From the NCBI RefSeq assembly GCF_009711165.2, contig NZ_WMID02000029.1, forward strand, positions 1-64,000: a stretch of 64,000 nt of DNA. Reading direction: 5' to 3'. This DNA is from Flavobacterium sp. MC2016-06 (GTDB lineage Bacteria; Bacteroidota; Bacteroidia; Flavobacteriales; Flavobacteriaceae). Positions 36,706-46,277 of the stretch are shown here, in pieces. Under the pieces are notes generated by a model. That model saw only the letters and a program-made list of their open reading frames with translations, was not told where the DNA came from and did no database searches. Position 1 is the first letter of the stretch. Every line of letters begins with the position of its first letter. Both the position numbers and the translations under genes were made by a program.

Positions 36706-39700
36706 ATGATAAATCAAGTTATAAAATTTCCGATAAAAGACAAGCATAGTGTTTCTCAAAATGGGGTAACAGTAACTACTTACAACATAGGAAGTAATGT
36801 AAGAGGTAGCAGTGATCTGGAAAAAATTTCTCTTGATGATAGTAAAGAATACCTCGAATTTATTTATGAAGATGGTACTACTTGGTTTTCAAATTCAGAA
36901 ACAATACATGAATTGTTCCCCGAAATTAAGAATGCCAATCGTGATGCCGATTTGGCTTTTGAAATACCAATTTATCTCGAAACATCCGGTGAAAACAGAG
37001 GTGTTTTTGGACAACTCATTCTAAAAGTAATTAAAGTTTTTACTAAGCCTCTCGTTGTACGTCTTGTAAAAGATATTGCGACTGATCTGGAAAACAAACA
37101 TTTAAATTCAAGAGAAGGATTAAACCGTTTAAATAGCAATTTTGAGCTGGTTGATTTCGATCCGAAAAAAAGCGGAGCAGACAAACCTTACTTACTTTTC
37201 ATTCACGGAACAAATTCTGACACCTTAGGGGCTTTTAGTGCTTTACAATCTAATGATACTTTTAGTAAAATGGTTAGTTCTTATGGCGATAATATCTTGG
37301 CATTTCAACATCGTACACTTACAGAGAGTCCATTATCAAATGCGGTTGCTCTGGCGAATAGTTTACCTAACAATAGTACACTGCATATTGTCAGCCACTC
37401 CCGTGGAGGATTGGTAGGAGATATTTTCTCTAAATATTCAGCCAATAGAGGTTTTACAAAAGATGATTGCAATTTATTAGAGAAGGATGACAGAACTGGC
37501 GATGTAGAACAAATACAAAAGCTAAACGAAATATTTAATCTTAAAAAAATCACTGTCCAAAAATTCGTCAGAGTAGCTTCTCCTTCTGCTGGAACTTTAT
37601 TAGCTTCTGACCGTATTGACCATCTTATTAATGTATTGTTTAATTTGTTGGGAGACAAAGTGAGTATAATTGCCGATATGACTCATGAATTAATTAGCGC
37701 TGTACTAAATTCAAAAAATGATATAAAAACTTTGCCGGGTCTGGAAGCGATGCATCCTGAATCACCGTTTATAAAAGTGCTTAATAATAAAGGAGCTGAG
37801 TCTGAAATCGATGGCAAGTCCTTAATGGTTATTTCCGGTAACGGTAAACTTAATCTAAGTTTTCACGGATTACTAGTAATACTTGGCAAACTGTTTTATC
37901 GACAAAGAAATGATCTAGTAGTCAATACTGATTCCATGTATTTGGGAGCAAAACGAAGCGGTAACATTCAGTATTTTTTTGAGGAAGAAGCCTATGTAGA
38001 CCATATTCATTATTTTGTAAACAGCAGCACGCAGACGGCCTTGTTAAATGCCCTTAAAACACCTGTAGGAGAAATGATCCCGGGGTACAAAAGTGTAATG
38101 CAGTTTGATATCCCTGCCAGCGACCGCGGTGTACTTGGATTAGATAGCGGTCAGCTTTTCCCGGATCCAAAAGTACCTGCCGGAAAAAAACCAATAGTCA
38201 TATTATTGCCCGGCATTATGGGCTCTAATATTTATACCAATCAGGATGATCGTTTATGGCTGAATTATTGGGGAATTATACGTGGTAATTTGAAAAACAT
38301 GTCCAATTTGAATCCGTCTCAGTTTAAAGCAAGATCAGTTATTAAAACATCTTATGAAAAATTATACCATCAACTGTCTTTTACTTATGATGTAGTTATA
38401 TTTCCATTTGACTGGAGACAACCAATGGAGATTTCCGCAGGTCAGTTGAATGCCAAAATTGTGGAACTAATGGCGTTCAAGAAACCCATTAAAATTATTG
38501 GGCATTCTATGGGTGGGGTTTTGGTTCGGGACTTTATTGCTTATCATCCGCAAACATGGCAAGCCCTGAATGCTACTCCGAATTTTAAACTTATTTTCCT
38601 GGGAACTCCTTTAAAAGGTTCGCATCGTATTTTGGCTGTCTTATTTGGAAAAGATAATATTATTAATAAACTAAGCACCCTTGATCTTACACATACCAAA
38701 AAAGAGTTAATTTCGATTTTTACCCAATTACCGGGTATTCTGGCATTGTTGCCACTAACAGAAACAGCTGACGAGGATTATTCCAGTGGTGCTCTCTGGA
38801 CTAAAATACGCAATGCATCAGGAGACTCTACCTGGCCGGTACCATCAGAAATTCCGGGAGGCATTTTAGACAATTTTAAAAAGTACCGAACTAAAATAAA
38901 TGAGCTGGTAAATCAAAACGCTATTGATTATACCAATATGATTTATGTAGCGGGACAAGATGCTGCTACAGCATGTGGCTATAAGATAGAAAAAGGAAAT
39001 CTCTTTTTTGATTATACTCGTGAGGGTGATCACAGCGTAACCTGGGAATTAGGTATTCCTAAAGAACTAAAAGAAAAAAATCAGGTCTATTATACAAATA
39101 TAACACACGGAGATCTGGCAAATGCCCCTTCGCTGTTTCCGGGAATAGAAGATTTGCTTGTAAAAGGAACAACCTCAAAATTGTCACAAATAAAACCAAC
39201 TTTTAGAGATGGCACTTCGACTTTTAGAATAGCAGAACATCTTGATTTTGATCTTTCAGAAAATGGATTAGAAAACACAATCTTAGGAGTTGGTTCAGCC
39301 AAAGAAACAACAACGAATCAAACCCCAATAGCGGTTACTATAAGTCATGGAGATTTATCTTATGCAACATTTCATGTAATCGCCGGCCATTTTAAAAACG
39401 ACGCTATACTTTATGCTGAAAAAGCAATTGACAGTAATCTTAATTCGATCCTTAAATACAAACAAAGCATTGGCTCATATCCCGGTGATATTGGTACCAA
39501 TGAAATTATAGACAGTGATACTCCTTTTTTTAAAGGTACCATCATTGTAGGTTTAGGAGAGCCCGGTAAACTAACTTCTTTTTCATTGGCCAAAACGATC
39601 GAAACCGGAATTACCGATTACTTATTGCGACTGTGCAGACTTAAAAAATGTCCTGATAATATTGGGGTTTCGACCCTCTTAATAGGAAGTGGTTATGGCA

Positions 39701-41991
39701 GATTGTCTGTGCAAAATTCTACAATTGCTATTGTGGAAGGTATCACTAAGGCTAATAAAAATATAGCTTCTATAATGGGGAACAGTCAATGCAGGGTATC
39801 AAATCTTGAATTCATAGAACAAGATGAATCTAATGCTATAAATTGCCTTTTTGCAGCCAGGAAAATGGAAAAAGACAAGAATGAAATTCATAATATTGTC
39901 CTGCAAAAAAGCACTATCAAAAAACTATTTGGATCTAAGAAAAGATTTAACCTTGAAAATGAGAATGACTGGTGGAATAGAATTACAATTAAAAGTCAGG
40001 AAGTAAATATAAACGGAAAAAAACTAAAGCGATTAAACTACAATTCCACAACAGCTGAAGCACGAGAAGAAGAAAATGAATTATTCTCGAGCACAACACT
40101 TATAGATACTTTTATTAAAGATATTTCGGTTGACAATAAATGGTCCAAAGAACGCGCTCAAACGCTTTTTGAATTATTAATTCCAAATGATTTTAAGGAT
40201 CAGCTTAAAAGAAAAGGATCAATTTCATGGGTTTTAGATAAAGAAAGCGCTGCTTATCCGTGGGAGTTATTGCAGGATAGTTCTGCAAATGCAAAACCTC
40301 TTTGTGTTGATGCAGGAATGATCAGACAGCTTATTACAAAAAACTATAGACTACAGATCAACAGGTCTACTGTCGAAAAGGCATTAATTGTTGCAGATCC
40401 GGTATTAAATTCTACTACCCTAAACCAACTCAAAGGAGCAGTACTGGAAGGAAATGCCGTTGAAAGTGTTATGAATACCAAAAATTACGACTGCAAATCT
40501 CTAATCAATCAAAGTGCAACTGAAATTATTCTGGCTCTATTTGCAGAATCATACAAAATAATTCATTTGGCAGGTCACGGAATCTATGATCCCGAAAATC
40601 CCGAGAGAACAGGTATGGTTATAGGAAATGAAATTTTTCTGACGCCTTCTCACATTAAACAAATGTCTAATGTTCCTGATTTTGTCTTTGTTAACTGTTG
40701 TCACTTAGGGAAAATAGAAGCCGTAGACGATCAATTGTACCAGCAACGTTACCAACTGGCGGCAAATATTGGAACGCAATTGATAGAAATTGGTGTAAAA
40801 GCCGTTATTGTGGCTGGCTGGCAAGTAGAAGATAATGCTGCCGAAAAATTCGCAAACCAGTTTTATAACGAATTATTTGAGGGAGTTTCTTTTGGAAATG
40901 CTGTTAAAAAAGCCCGCGCATCTATTTATAGAGATAATGATACCAACAACAATACCTGGGGAGCATATCAATGTTATGGCGATCCGTATTATAAACTCGA
41001 TCAGCGCCAGACAAAAACTGCTAAAGATGTAAAACAATATATTATTGAAAATGAAGTTATTATTGATTTAGAAAATCTGCTTAATAGTCTTGATGTCAGA
41101 GGAACGAAACTGAGCAATGTTTTGGATCGCTTAAAAATTATATCTGACGCCCAAATCAAGGCCGGTATTCCTGTAAGCACAGAAATAACAGAGATTGAAG
41201 CTTTGATATATTACGAATTAGGAATGTATCAGGAGGCCGATATTAAATTTAGAGATTTGAAAAAGTATGAAGATGCTAAGTTTTCAGTGGTTGCTCTCGA
41301 AAAATATTGCAGTAACAAAGCCTATTTATGTTTTGAAAATTATCAAGAGACAAAGAAAAGTGAAGAAGCCTTAGAAGGGTTTAGCAAAATTATAGAATAC
41401 TTTAAATTTTTATCTGAAATAAACGATACTTCAGAACGAAAATGTCTGTTAGGAAGTGCTTATAAAAGAATAGGCTTTGTTTCTAAAACTCTTCCAAAAA
41501 AAATAATGGCCTATCAGGACGCAGTAAATCTCTATAAAAAAGCTTACGATAGCAGTAAACAATTTTATGCCTTAAATAATTACCTTATTTTTCAGGTAAT
41601 TCTCGATTTGGACAAACCTGCTGCCCAAAAACAAATTACGGCTGCTGATAAAATACTATACAAGACCTTATTGACTGAAAAAATCCAGGCCTTAGAAGAT
41701 TCTGAAATCAATATGGATTACTGGGAAAAAGCAGATTATAACTATTGTAAACTCGCACTTTTATTTTTAGATCCTAAAATGTCTAAAGAAGATTCTGAAT
41801 GGCAGGAACTGAATAAATCCTATAAGGAAACACGTGAAAAATATGGATCTATTGGAAAGAAAAAAGCAGAGATGACAAATCTCGTTTTAATATTGGGTGC
41901 CTTAGATATTTTAAAGAAAAGCCAAGGTCAATATACCAGCAAACACGCACAGCTATTAAAAACCAATATAGAATCATTAAAACTCGAATAG
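36706..41991 (+). CDS. giant CHAT-domain caspase-like protein with two alpha/beta-hydrolase regions and helical repeat tail
   Basis: A 1761-residue cytoplasmic protein. Region 1 (about 150-330) is alpha/beta-hydrolase-like, with FIHGTNSD at 165-172 and the elbow SHSRGG (Ser232). Region 2 (about 495-830) resembles lecithin:cholesterol acyltransferase/PGAP1-type lipases, with LLPGIMGSNIY near 500 and GHSMGG (Ser601). A middle region of about 870-1210 (HGDLSYATFHVIAGH; GLGEPGKLT) is not identified. The CHAT protease follows, with His1291 (HLAGHG) and Cys1332 (VNCCHLG), ending in AGWQVEDNAA and GAYQCYGDP. The tail from about 1420 is helical, TPR-like (YYELGMYQEADIKFRDL). It is first in an operon with TIR and NTPase genes. 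A role in immunity or regulated cell death is inferred. Confidence 0.85.
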   Translation: MINQVIKFPIKDKHSVSQNGVTVTTYNIGSNVRGSSDLEKISLDDSKEYLEFIYEDGTTWFSNSETIHELFPEIKNANRDADLAFEIPIYLETSGENRGVFGQLILKVIKVFTKPLVVRLVKDIATDLENKHLNSREGLNRLNSNFELVDFDPKKSGADKPYLLFIHGTNSDTLGAFSALQSNDTFSKMVSSYGDNILAFQHRTLTESPLSNAVALANSLPNNSTLHIVSHSRGGLVGDIFSKYSANRGFTKDDCNLLEKDDRTGDVEQIQKLNEIFNLKKITVQKFVRVASPSAGTLLASDRIDHLINVLFNLLGDKVSIIADMTHELISAVLNSKNDIKTLPGLEAMHPESPFIKVLNNKGAESEIDGKSLMVISGNGKLNLSFHGLLVILGKLFYRQRNDLVVNTDSMYLGAKRSGNIQYFFEEEAYVDHIHYFVNSSTQTALLNALKTPVGEMIPGYKSVMQFDIPASDRGVLGLDSGQLFPDPKVPAGKKPIVILLPGIMGSNIYTNQDDRLWLNYWGIIRGNLKNMSNLNPSQFKARSVIKTSYEKLYHQLSFTYDVVIFPFDWRQPMEISAGQLNAKIVELMAFKKPIKIIGHSMGGVLVRDFIAYHPQTWQALNATPNFKLIFLGTPLKGSHRILAVLFGKDNIINKLSTLDLTHTKKELISIFTQLPGILALLPLTETADEDYSSGALWTKIRNASGDSTWPVPSEIPGGILDNFKKYRTKINELVNQNAIDYTNMIYVAGQDAATACGYKIEKGNLFFDYTREGDHSVTWELGIPKELKEKNQVYYTNITHGDLANAPSLFPGIEDLLVKGTTSKLSQIKPTFRDGTSTFRIAEHLDFDLSENGLENTILGVGSAKETTTNQTPIAVTISHGDLSYATFHVIAGHFKNDAILYAEKAIDSNLNSILKYKQSIGSYPGDIGTNEIIDSDTPFFKGTIIVGLGEPGKLTSFSLAKTIETGITDYLLRLCRLKKCPDNIGVSTLLIGSGYGRLSVQNSTIAIVEGITKANKNIASIMGNSQCRVSNLEFIEQDESNAINCLFAARKMEKDKNEIHNIVLQKSTIKKLFGSKKRFNLENENDWWNRITIKSQEVNINGKKLKRLNYNSTTAEAREEENELFSSTTLIDTFIKDISVDNKWSKERAQTLFELLIPNDFKDQLKRKGSISWVLDKESAAYPWELLQDSSANAKPLCVDAGMIRQLITKNYRLQINRSTVEKALIVADPVLNSTTLNQLKGAVLEGNAVESVMNTKNYDCKSLINQSATEIILALFAESYKIIHLAGHGIYDPENPERTGMVIGNEIFLTPSHIKQMSNVPDFVFVNCCHLGKIEAVDDQLYQQRYQLAANIGTQLIEIGVKAVIVAGWQVEDNAAEKFANQFYNELFEGVSFGNAVKKARASIYRDNDTNNNTWGAYQCYGDPYYKLDQRQTKTAKDVKQYIIENEVIIDLENLLNSLDVRGTKLSNVLDRLKIISDAQIKAGIPVSTEITEIEALIYYELGMYQEADIKFRDLKKYEDAKFSVVALEKYCSNKAYLCFENYQETKKSEEALEGFSKIIEYFKFLSEINDTSERKCLLGSAYKRIGFVSKTLPKKIMAYQDAVNLYKKAYDSSKQFYALNNYLIFQVILDLDKPAAQKQITAADKILYKTLLTEKIQALEDSEINMDYWEKADYNYCKLALLFLDPKMSKEDSEWQELNKSYKETREKYGSIGKKKAEMTNLVLILGALDILKKSQGQYTSKHAQLLKTNIESLKLE

Positions 41992-42021
41992 TTTAAAATT
42001 GTAATTTGTAAAGCAAATATT

Positions 42022-42663
42022 ATGGAATATATTAATGATGTATTCATCTCTTACAAACGAGGCTGGATAAACGAACAATGGCTTGAGCAAATATTTTTAC
42101 CTCATTTTAAAGAATATTTAAACGAATTATTACCAAATCCACCTGTTATATTTGTAGATAAAACAGGGCTCATAGCCGGTGTGGATTTTAGTCAGGAGCT
42201 TTTTAGAAATCTTGTCTATTCCAGAAGTTTTGTTTCAATATGGTCTCCTCCTTATTTTAGAAGATCAGAATGGTGTGTCAAAGAATTTCTTACCATGAAA
42301 TACCAGCAGGAGCTTTATCAAATTGCTCCGGGAGGCACTCCTCCTACTTTAATATTCCCGTTACTGCTAAGAAAACTGATCGATCCTATTCCATCAATGA
42401 TTCAAAACATTCATTATTTGGATTATTGCGAATTTAATGTAGTTGGTGATCCTTTTTTCAAAAGTGATCTTTATCTTAAGTTCCAAAGAAAACTGTCTGA
42501 AGATGTTTCCAAAATAGCGGATATAATTAATAATGCTCCCGCATTACATAATGATCTTAAGACATCTCAGGGGCAAACAAAAATTGCTGCAGAAATCAAC
42601 ACCTATTTAAGTAATAATGAAGGTGATTTTAATTTACCAAAACAAGGATTAATATCATGGTAG
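42022..42663 (+). CDS. TIR-domain protein
   Basis: A 213-residue protein with an N-terminal TIR domain (about 3-130). Visible elements are DVFISYKRGW (strand A and box 1), VIFVDKTGLIAGVDF (BB-loop region), SRSFVSIWSPPYFRRSEWC and the catalytic-type glutamate Glu88 in WCVKEF, as in NAD+-consuming TIRs. The C-terminal ~80 residues (FQRKLSEDVSKIADIINNAP) are helical and unassigned. No membrane segment. It begins 31 bases after the CHAT gene and overlaps the next gene by 7 bases, so all three are likely made together. It is a probable NAD+-cleaving effector or signal generator. Confidence 0.88.
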   Translation: MEYINDVFISYKRGWINEQWLEQIFLPHFKEYLNELLPNPPVIFVDKTGLIAGVDFSQELFRNLVYSRSFVSIWSPPYFRRSEWCVKEFLTMKYQQELYQIAPGGTPPTLIFPLLLRKLIDPIPSMIQNIHYLDYCEFNVVGDPFFKSDLYLKFQRKLSEDVSKIADIINNAPALHNDLKTSQGQTKIAAEINTYLSNNEGDFNLPKQGLISW

Positions 42664-44462
42664 GAAAAGTAATTACATTTTACTCTTATAAGGGAGGAGT
42701 TGGTCGATCAATGGGAATCGCAAATATTGCTACTATTATCGCTAAATGGGGATATAAAACATTAGTTATCGATTGGGATCTCGAGGCGCCCGGTCTTGAA
42801 AATTATTATTCTGAACTGATAAAAGTGGATTTGGTTTTACAGAAAAAAGGGCTTATTGATATACTTGATGAGAAAATTAAAAACCCAAAAATCACCATTG
42901 ATGATATTAATCTGGAAGAGTACTACACCAAAATTCCGTTTGAAACAAACTCTGAGCTCCATCTTATTACAGCAGGAAAGAGAGATGAAAATTATATCCA
43001 GAAAGTAAGAAGCTTTGATTATAACTCTTTTTATACAATTGCTGACGGAGGGCAATTTATTGAAGATATAAGAGAAAACTGGATCCAAAATTATGACTTT
43101 ATCCTTATTGACAGCAGGACAGGTTTAACGGATAGCAGTGGTATATGCTCTATACATATGCCGGATATACTGGTTTTATTATTTACGCCAAATGAGCAAA
43201 GTTTTAATGGTATAAAAACAGTCTCCCAAAAAGCAAAAAGTGGACAAAAAGAAATACTATACGATCGTTTTAATCTGAGAACCCTGCCTATTGTAAGTCG
43301 TATTGAAAATGCTGAAACATCCTTACTGGATCAATGGTTGCAGCGTATTGCAAGCGAGTCTTCAGAAATGTTTGACTGGATTCCAATTGATCTGGAAACA
43401 AAAGAAAATCTTATTTCTCCTTTTCAATTGGTAAATCATACAAAAATTCCATACAAGTCACTCTATGCCTATGGAGAAACTTTGCCAGCTCATACCAGAG
43501 GAACATCTGATAGTCTCGATATTGGGTATGTCTATGAAACAATAGCTGCTTTACTGGTTAATAACCTCGAAAGTATGACACTCTTAAATGATTCTAGAGA
43601 TAGTTACATAAAAAAAGCAAAAGGTCAATTTTTTGAGGAGATAGGACTTCAGGAAAAACTTCAGGAAAATCAGCAGCAAAATATCATTCTTAGTAAACAA
43701 CTTCAGGAAAAAGAATCTTTAAACACCGTATTACTCAGCCAGAGAAAGCGAAACAGAAAAATTATTATCCCAATTATTGTAGTAGCTGTCTCTCTTTTGT
43801 TTTCATTTTTTTTCTTCACAAGAAATAATATAAAAAAAGATCTGGAAATAAAAACAGATTCTCTTAATACAGTAGTTAAAACCATTCAATATAAATCTTT
43901 GGCAGATAGCCTGACAAAAGTAAAAGATTCTGCCAAAGCCGACGAATATTATGTAAAAGCAGCCGATGCAGCAATTTCTAACAAGGATGCTGCAAAAGCA
44001 ATTAGCATCCTCAAAGATGCCTATAAAAGACCCACAAGATCAAACCTAAGACCTTACCAGACCAAACTTGATAGTTTGCTCCAACAAAAATATGGTGATA
44101 ATTACTTTAAAGTAGATATTTTCTGCAAAGATGATACTATCGCTTCATTGAGCAAAAAACAAAATACAAATTCACTAAAACCAAAGGATATAGCCATTCT
44201 GGTGGTAAATAATATTGCTGCAATTAATAATGTTAAAGCAGGGGTCAGAATTATATCTGATGCAAAGCAAGAAAAATATAAATATGATGGAAATTTAAAT
44301 GAAGTAAGATACGAAAATGATGAAGAAAAATTAGCTCTTCAAATTGTTAATCAGCTAAATATGCTTCCTGAGTTCAAAAAAAACAATATTACTTTCGAAG
44401 CTAAAAAAATGGATAATTCTGTCAGTTATCACTATATCAGTATATTTATTCGAAACCTTTAA
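42657..44462 (+). CDS. KGGVGRS-type ParA/MinD-like NTPase with membrane anchor
   Basis: A 601-residue SIMIBI-class NTPase. The deviant Walker A is KGGVGRS at 12-18, with Arg in place of the usual P-loop lysine while the signature lysine Lys12 is kept. Switch segments VIDWDLEAPGL and Walker B-like FILIDSRTGLTD follow. After the NTPase domain (about 1-300) there is a glutamine-rich coiled coil (about 320-365), one membrane helix (about 367-386), a TPR-like helical stretch (DAAKAISILKDAY) and a C-terminal alpha/beta domain. This family often neighbours TIR genes. It may act as the membrane-bound switch for the TIR and CHAT effectors. Confidence 0.85.
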   Translation: MVGKVITFYSYKGGVGRSMGIANIATIIAKWGYKTLVIDWDLEAPGLENYYSELIKVDLVLQKKGLIDILDEKIKNPKITIDDINLEEYYTKIPFETNSELHLITAGKRDENYIQKVRSFDYNSFYTIADGGQFIEDIRENWIQNYDFILIDSRTGLTDSSGICSIHMPDILVLLFTPNEQSFNGIKTVSQKAKSGQKEILYDRFNLRTLPIVSRIENAETSLLDQWLQRIASESSEMFDWIPIDLETKENLISPFQLVNHTKIPYKSLYAYGETLPAHTRGTSDSLDIGYVYETIAALLVNNLESMTLLNDSRDSYIKKAKGQFFEEIGLQEKLQENQQQNIILSKQLQEKESLNTVLLSQRKRNRKIIIPIIVVAVSLLFSFFFFTRNNIKKDLEIKTDSLNTVVKTIQYKSLADSLTKVKDSAKADEYYVKAADAAISNKDAAKAISILKDAYKRPTRSNLRPYQTKLDSLLQQKYGDNYFKVDIFCKDDTIASLSKKQNTNSLKPKDIAILVVNNIAAINNVKAGVRIISDAKQEKYKYDGNLNEVRYENDEEKLALQIVNQLNMLPEFKKNNITFEAKKMDNSVSYHYISIFIRNL

Positions 44463-44564
44463 AATATTAGCAGTGAATTATTATGGTTGACTAATTTTGT
44501 TATATAATAAAAAAATAAGAAAAGACTTTAATGATTGAAAAAACTTAGTTTAGTGGCAAGAATC

Positions 44565-45336
44565 GGTTCTGTCGCATCTGCAAACAACTTTTACCTTTAA
44601 AGATTTAAAACTCATCAAATGAATACTAAAGGTCATTGTTATCCTAAATCTATTATTCTTCAAGCAGTTTATTTTAAATTAAGATTTACTTTGAGTTACA
44701 GGGATGTCGAGGAAATAATGAAAATACGTGGAATACAAGTGGATCATGCTACGATTCAGCGCTGGGTATTTAAATTTGCTCCATTGATTGAATCACAAAT
44801 GAAAAAAAGAAAGAGCCGAGTGGAAGTCAGCTGGAGAATGGATGAAACCTATATAAAAGTTAAAGGTATCTGGTGCTATTTATATCGGACGGTCGATAAA
44901 TCGGGTAATACTGTCGATTTTCTTTTGACCAGAAAGAGGCAGAGAATGAGTGCCCAGTCTTTTTTAATTAAGGCAATAAATAATAACTGCAGACCAGTGG
45001 TAATAAATATCGACAAAAGCGGCTCGAACACCAGCGCAATAAGAGTTTACAATAAACGGTCATTTTCGAATATTAAGATTAGGCAGTGTAAATATCTCAA
45101 CAATATTGTTGAACAGGATCATCGTTTTATAAAATGGAGAATACAAAACGGTTTGGGTTTTAAAAGTTTTGAATCTGCCAAAAGAACCTTAGGAGGAATT
45201 GAAGTTGTACACATGTTGAGGAAAAATCAGATGCTTAAGCCAGGCACAACTATGTTTAAAACATTTTGTAAATTGGCAGCATAATTTTCAGCTCTGCAAT
45301 TTCTTTCTGTTTTTATATGGCAGATGCGACAGAACC
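44565..45336 (+). mobile_element. IS6-type insertion sequence, copy 2 (772 bp)
   Basis: The ends are GGTTCTGTCGCATCTG (left) and its exact reverse complement (right). Flanking octamers CAAGAATC and AAGATTTT do not match, so no target duplication remains. It lies about 100 bases after the NTPase gene and cuts a different transposase gene on its right side. Confidence 0.92.
44619..45284 (+). CDS. IS6-family transposase (copy 2)
   Basis: A 221-residue intact transposase, co-linear with copy 1 and with the same DDE residues (WRMDETYIKVKG, INIDKSGSN, NIVEQDHRFIKWR). It differs from copy 1 at about 17 positions by eye, for example KIRG for KMRG and RVEVS for RVGAS. Confidence 0.93.
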   Translation: MNTKGHCYPKSIILQAVYFKLRFTLSYRDVEEIMKIRGIQVDHATIQRWVFKFAPLIESQMKKRKSRVEVSWRMDETYIKVKGIWCYLYRTVDKSGNTVDFLLTRKRQRMSAQSFLIKAINNNCRPVVINIDKSGSNTSAIRVYNKRSFSNIKIRQCKYLNNIVEQDHRFIKWRIQNGLGFKSFESAKRTLGGIEVVHMLRKNQMLKPGTTMFKTFCKLAA

Positions 45337-45677
45337 AAGATTTTTTGAAAACTACTAATCAAGAAATTAAACATTTAATTGCTCAAAAAGACATACCATT
45401 TTCGAATTCTAAAATTGAAGCATTTAATAAAATCATCAAACACCAATTTTTACTACCCCAAAATTTAGTCAATAGAGAGCAGTTGGAATTTTTTTTGATA
45501 GAGAATATACGAATTTATAATTCGATACGTCCACAATTATCATTGCAAGGAAATACACCTGCAGAAACTTTTGTTGGAAAACCTATGGCATTAAATTCAT
45601 ACAAAATACATTTTCAAGAACAGAAAATCTATAGAACATCAGCAAACCAACAGAATAGATGTATAAGTTGTAATTGA
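45337..45677 (+). pseudogene. C-terminal fragment of an IS3/IS481-like transposase cut by IS copy 2
   Basis: About 112 codons remain. The part FSNSKIEAFNKIIKHQF carries the final glutamate of an integrase-core (rve/DDE) transposase, and IRIYNSIRPQLSLQGNTPAE is the usual C-terminal signature of that fold. The N-terminal catalytic aspartates are missing, so it is inactive. A start codon inside the IS right end (45324) could give a hybrid MRQNQ-led peptide. Confidence 0.85.
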
Positions 45678-45831
45678 TATCGGAAAAATAAAAATCTTAA
45701 ATATTATTAAATGGTATATTGGATTTTTATAACTTAAGTAACCTCATGTTTTTTATTTTTCGAAATATAATTTTTACGCGAATCCCTTATATGGAACCGT
45801 TTATTATAAAAGAATAGTGATAAGAGCGAGG

Positions 45832-45847
45832 CAGATACCACAGAACC
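45832..45847 (+). repeat. decayed IS6-type right end
   Basis: CAGATACCACAGAACC differs at two positions from the IS right end CAGATGCGACAGAACC. The following AAATAAAGT is the same as the sequence after copy 1, giving a 17-base identity (45840-45856 and 33911-33927). Apart from this and the inverted repeat at 46094 I see nothing in 45678-46277. Confidence 0.5.
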
Positions 45848-46093
45848 AAATAAAGTCCCTTTCCAACTTACATTTTGAAATCCTAATCCAATCGATGAAT
45901 TCTTTACAAAGATTCATCTACATCTTTAAGCACCAGTTAAGGATTGCCTTAACTTTTTGGTGGGTTTACGAGAGCTATTCACAAGTTAGAATATTTTATT
46001 TCTAGACTTAAATGGATGCTTCAATATGAATTTTACTTTTTTAGTGCTTTTTTTTGTTTCAAGATGAAGTTCATTTTTTGGTTATTATTTTGT

Positions 46094-46138
46094 ATTTATC
46101 TCTTAAAAAAACAAATAATATTTTTTTAAGAGATAAAT
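46094..46138. terminator. 18-bp perfect inverted repeat upstream of the Rhs/Hint gene
   Basis: Bases 46094-46111 and 46121-46138 are exact reverse complements around a 9-base loop. The stem ends inside in seven A/T pairs. It could be a terminator for transcription from the left or an attenuator in the leader of the Rhs locus, 140 bases upstream of its start. Confidence 0.5.
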
Positions 46139-46277
46139 ATATTTATTTGATAATTAACATATTTAAAATTGTAATAATAATTACTTTGCTTAATTATTGT
46201 TTTTTTAATAAGAAATTTTACATTAATATTGTTGTTAATTCTGTTGTTTTTAACAGGAAAATAATTAATATTAATCT

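Noticed and set aside
45817..46005. 62-codon open frame after the transposase fragment
   Set aside because: It begins in a decayed IS end, has no family resemblance and no upstream signal.
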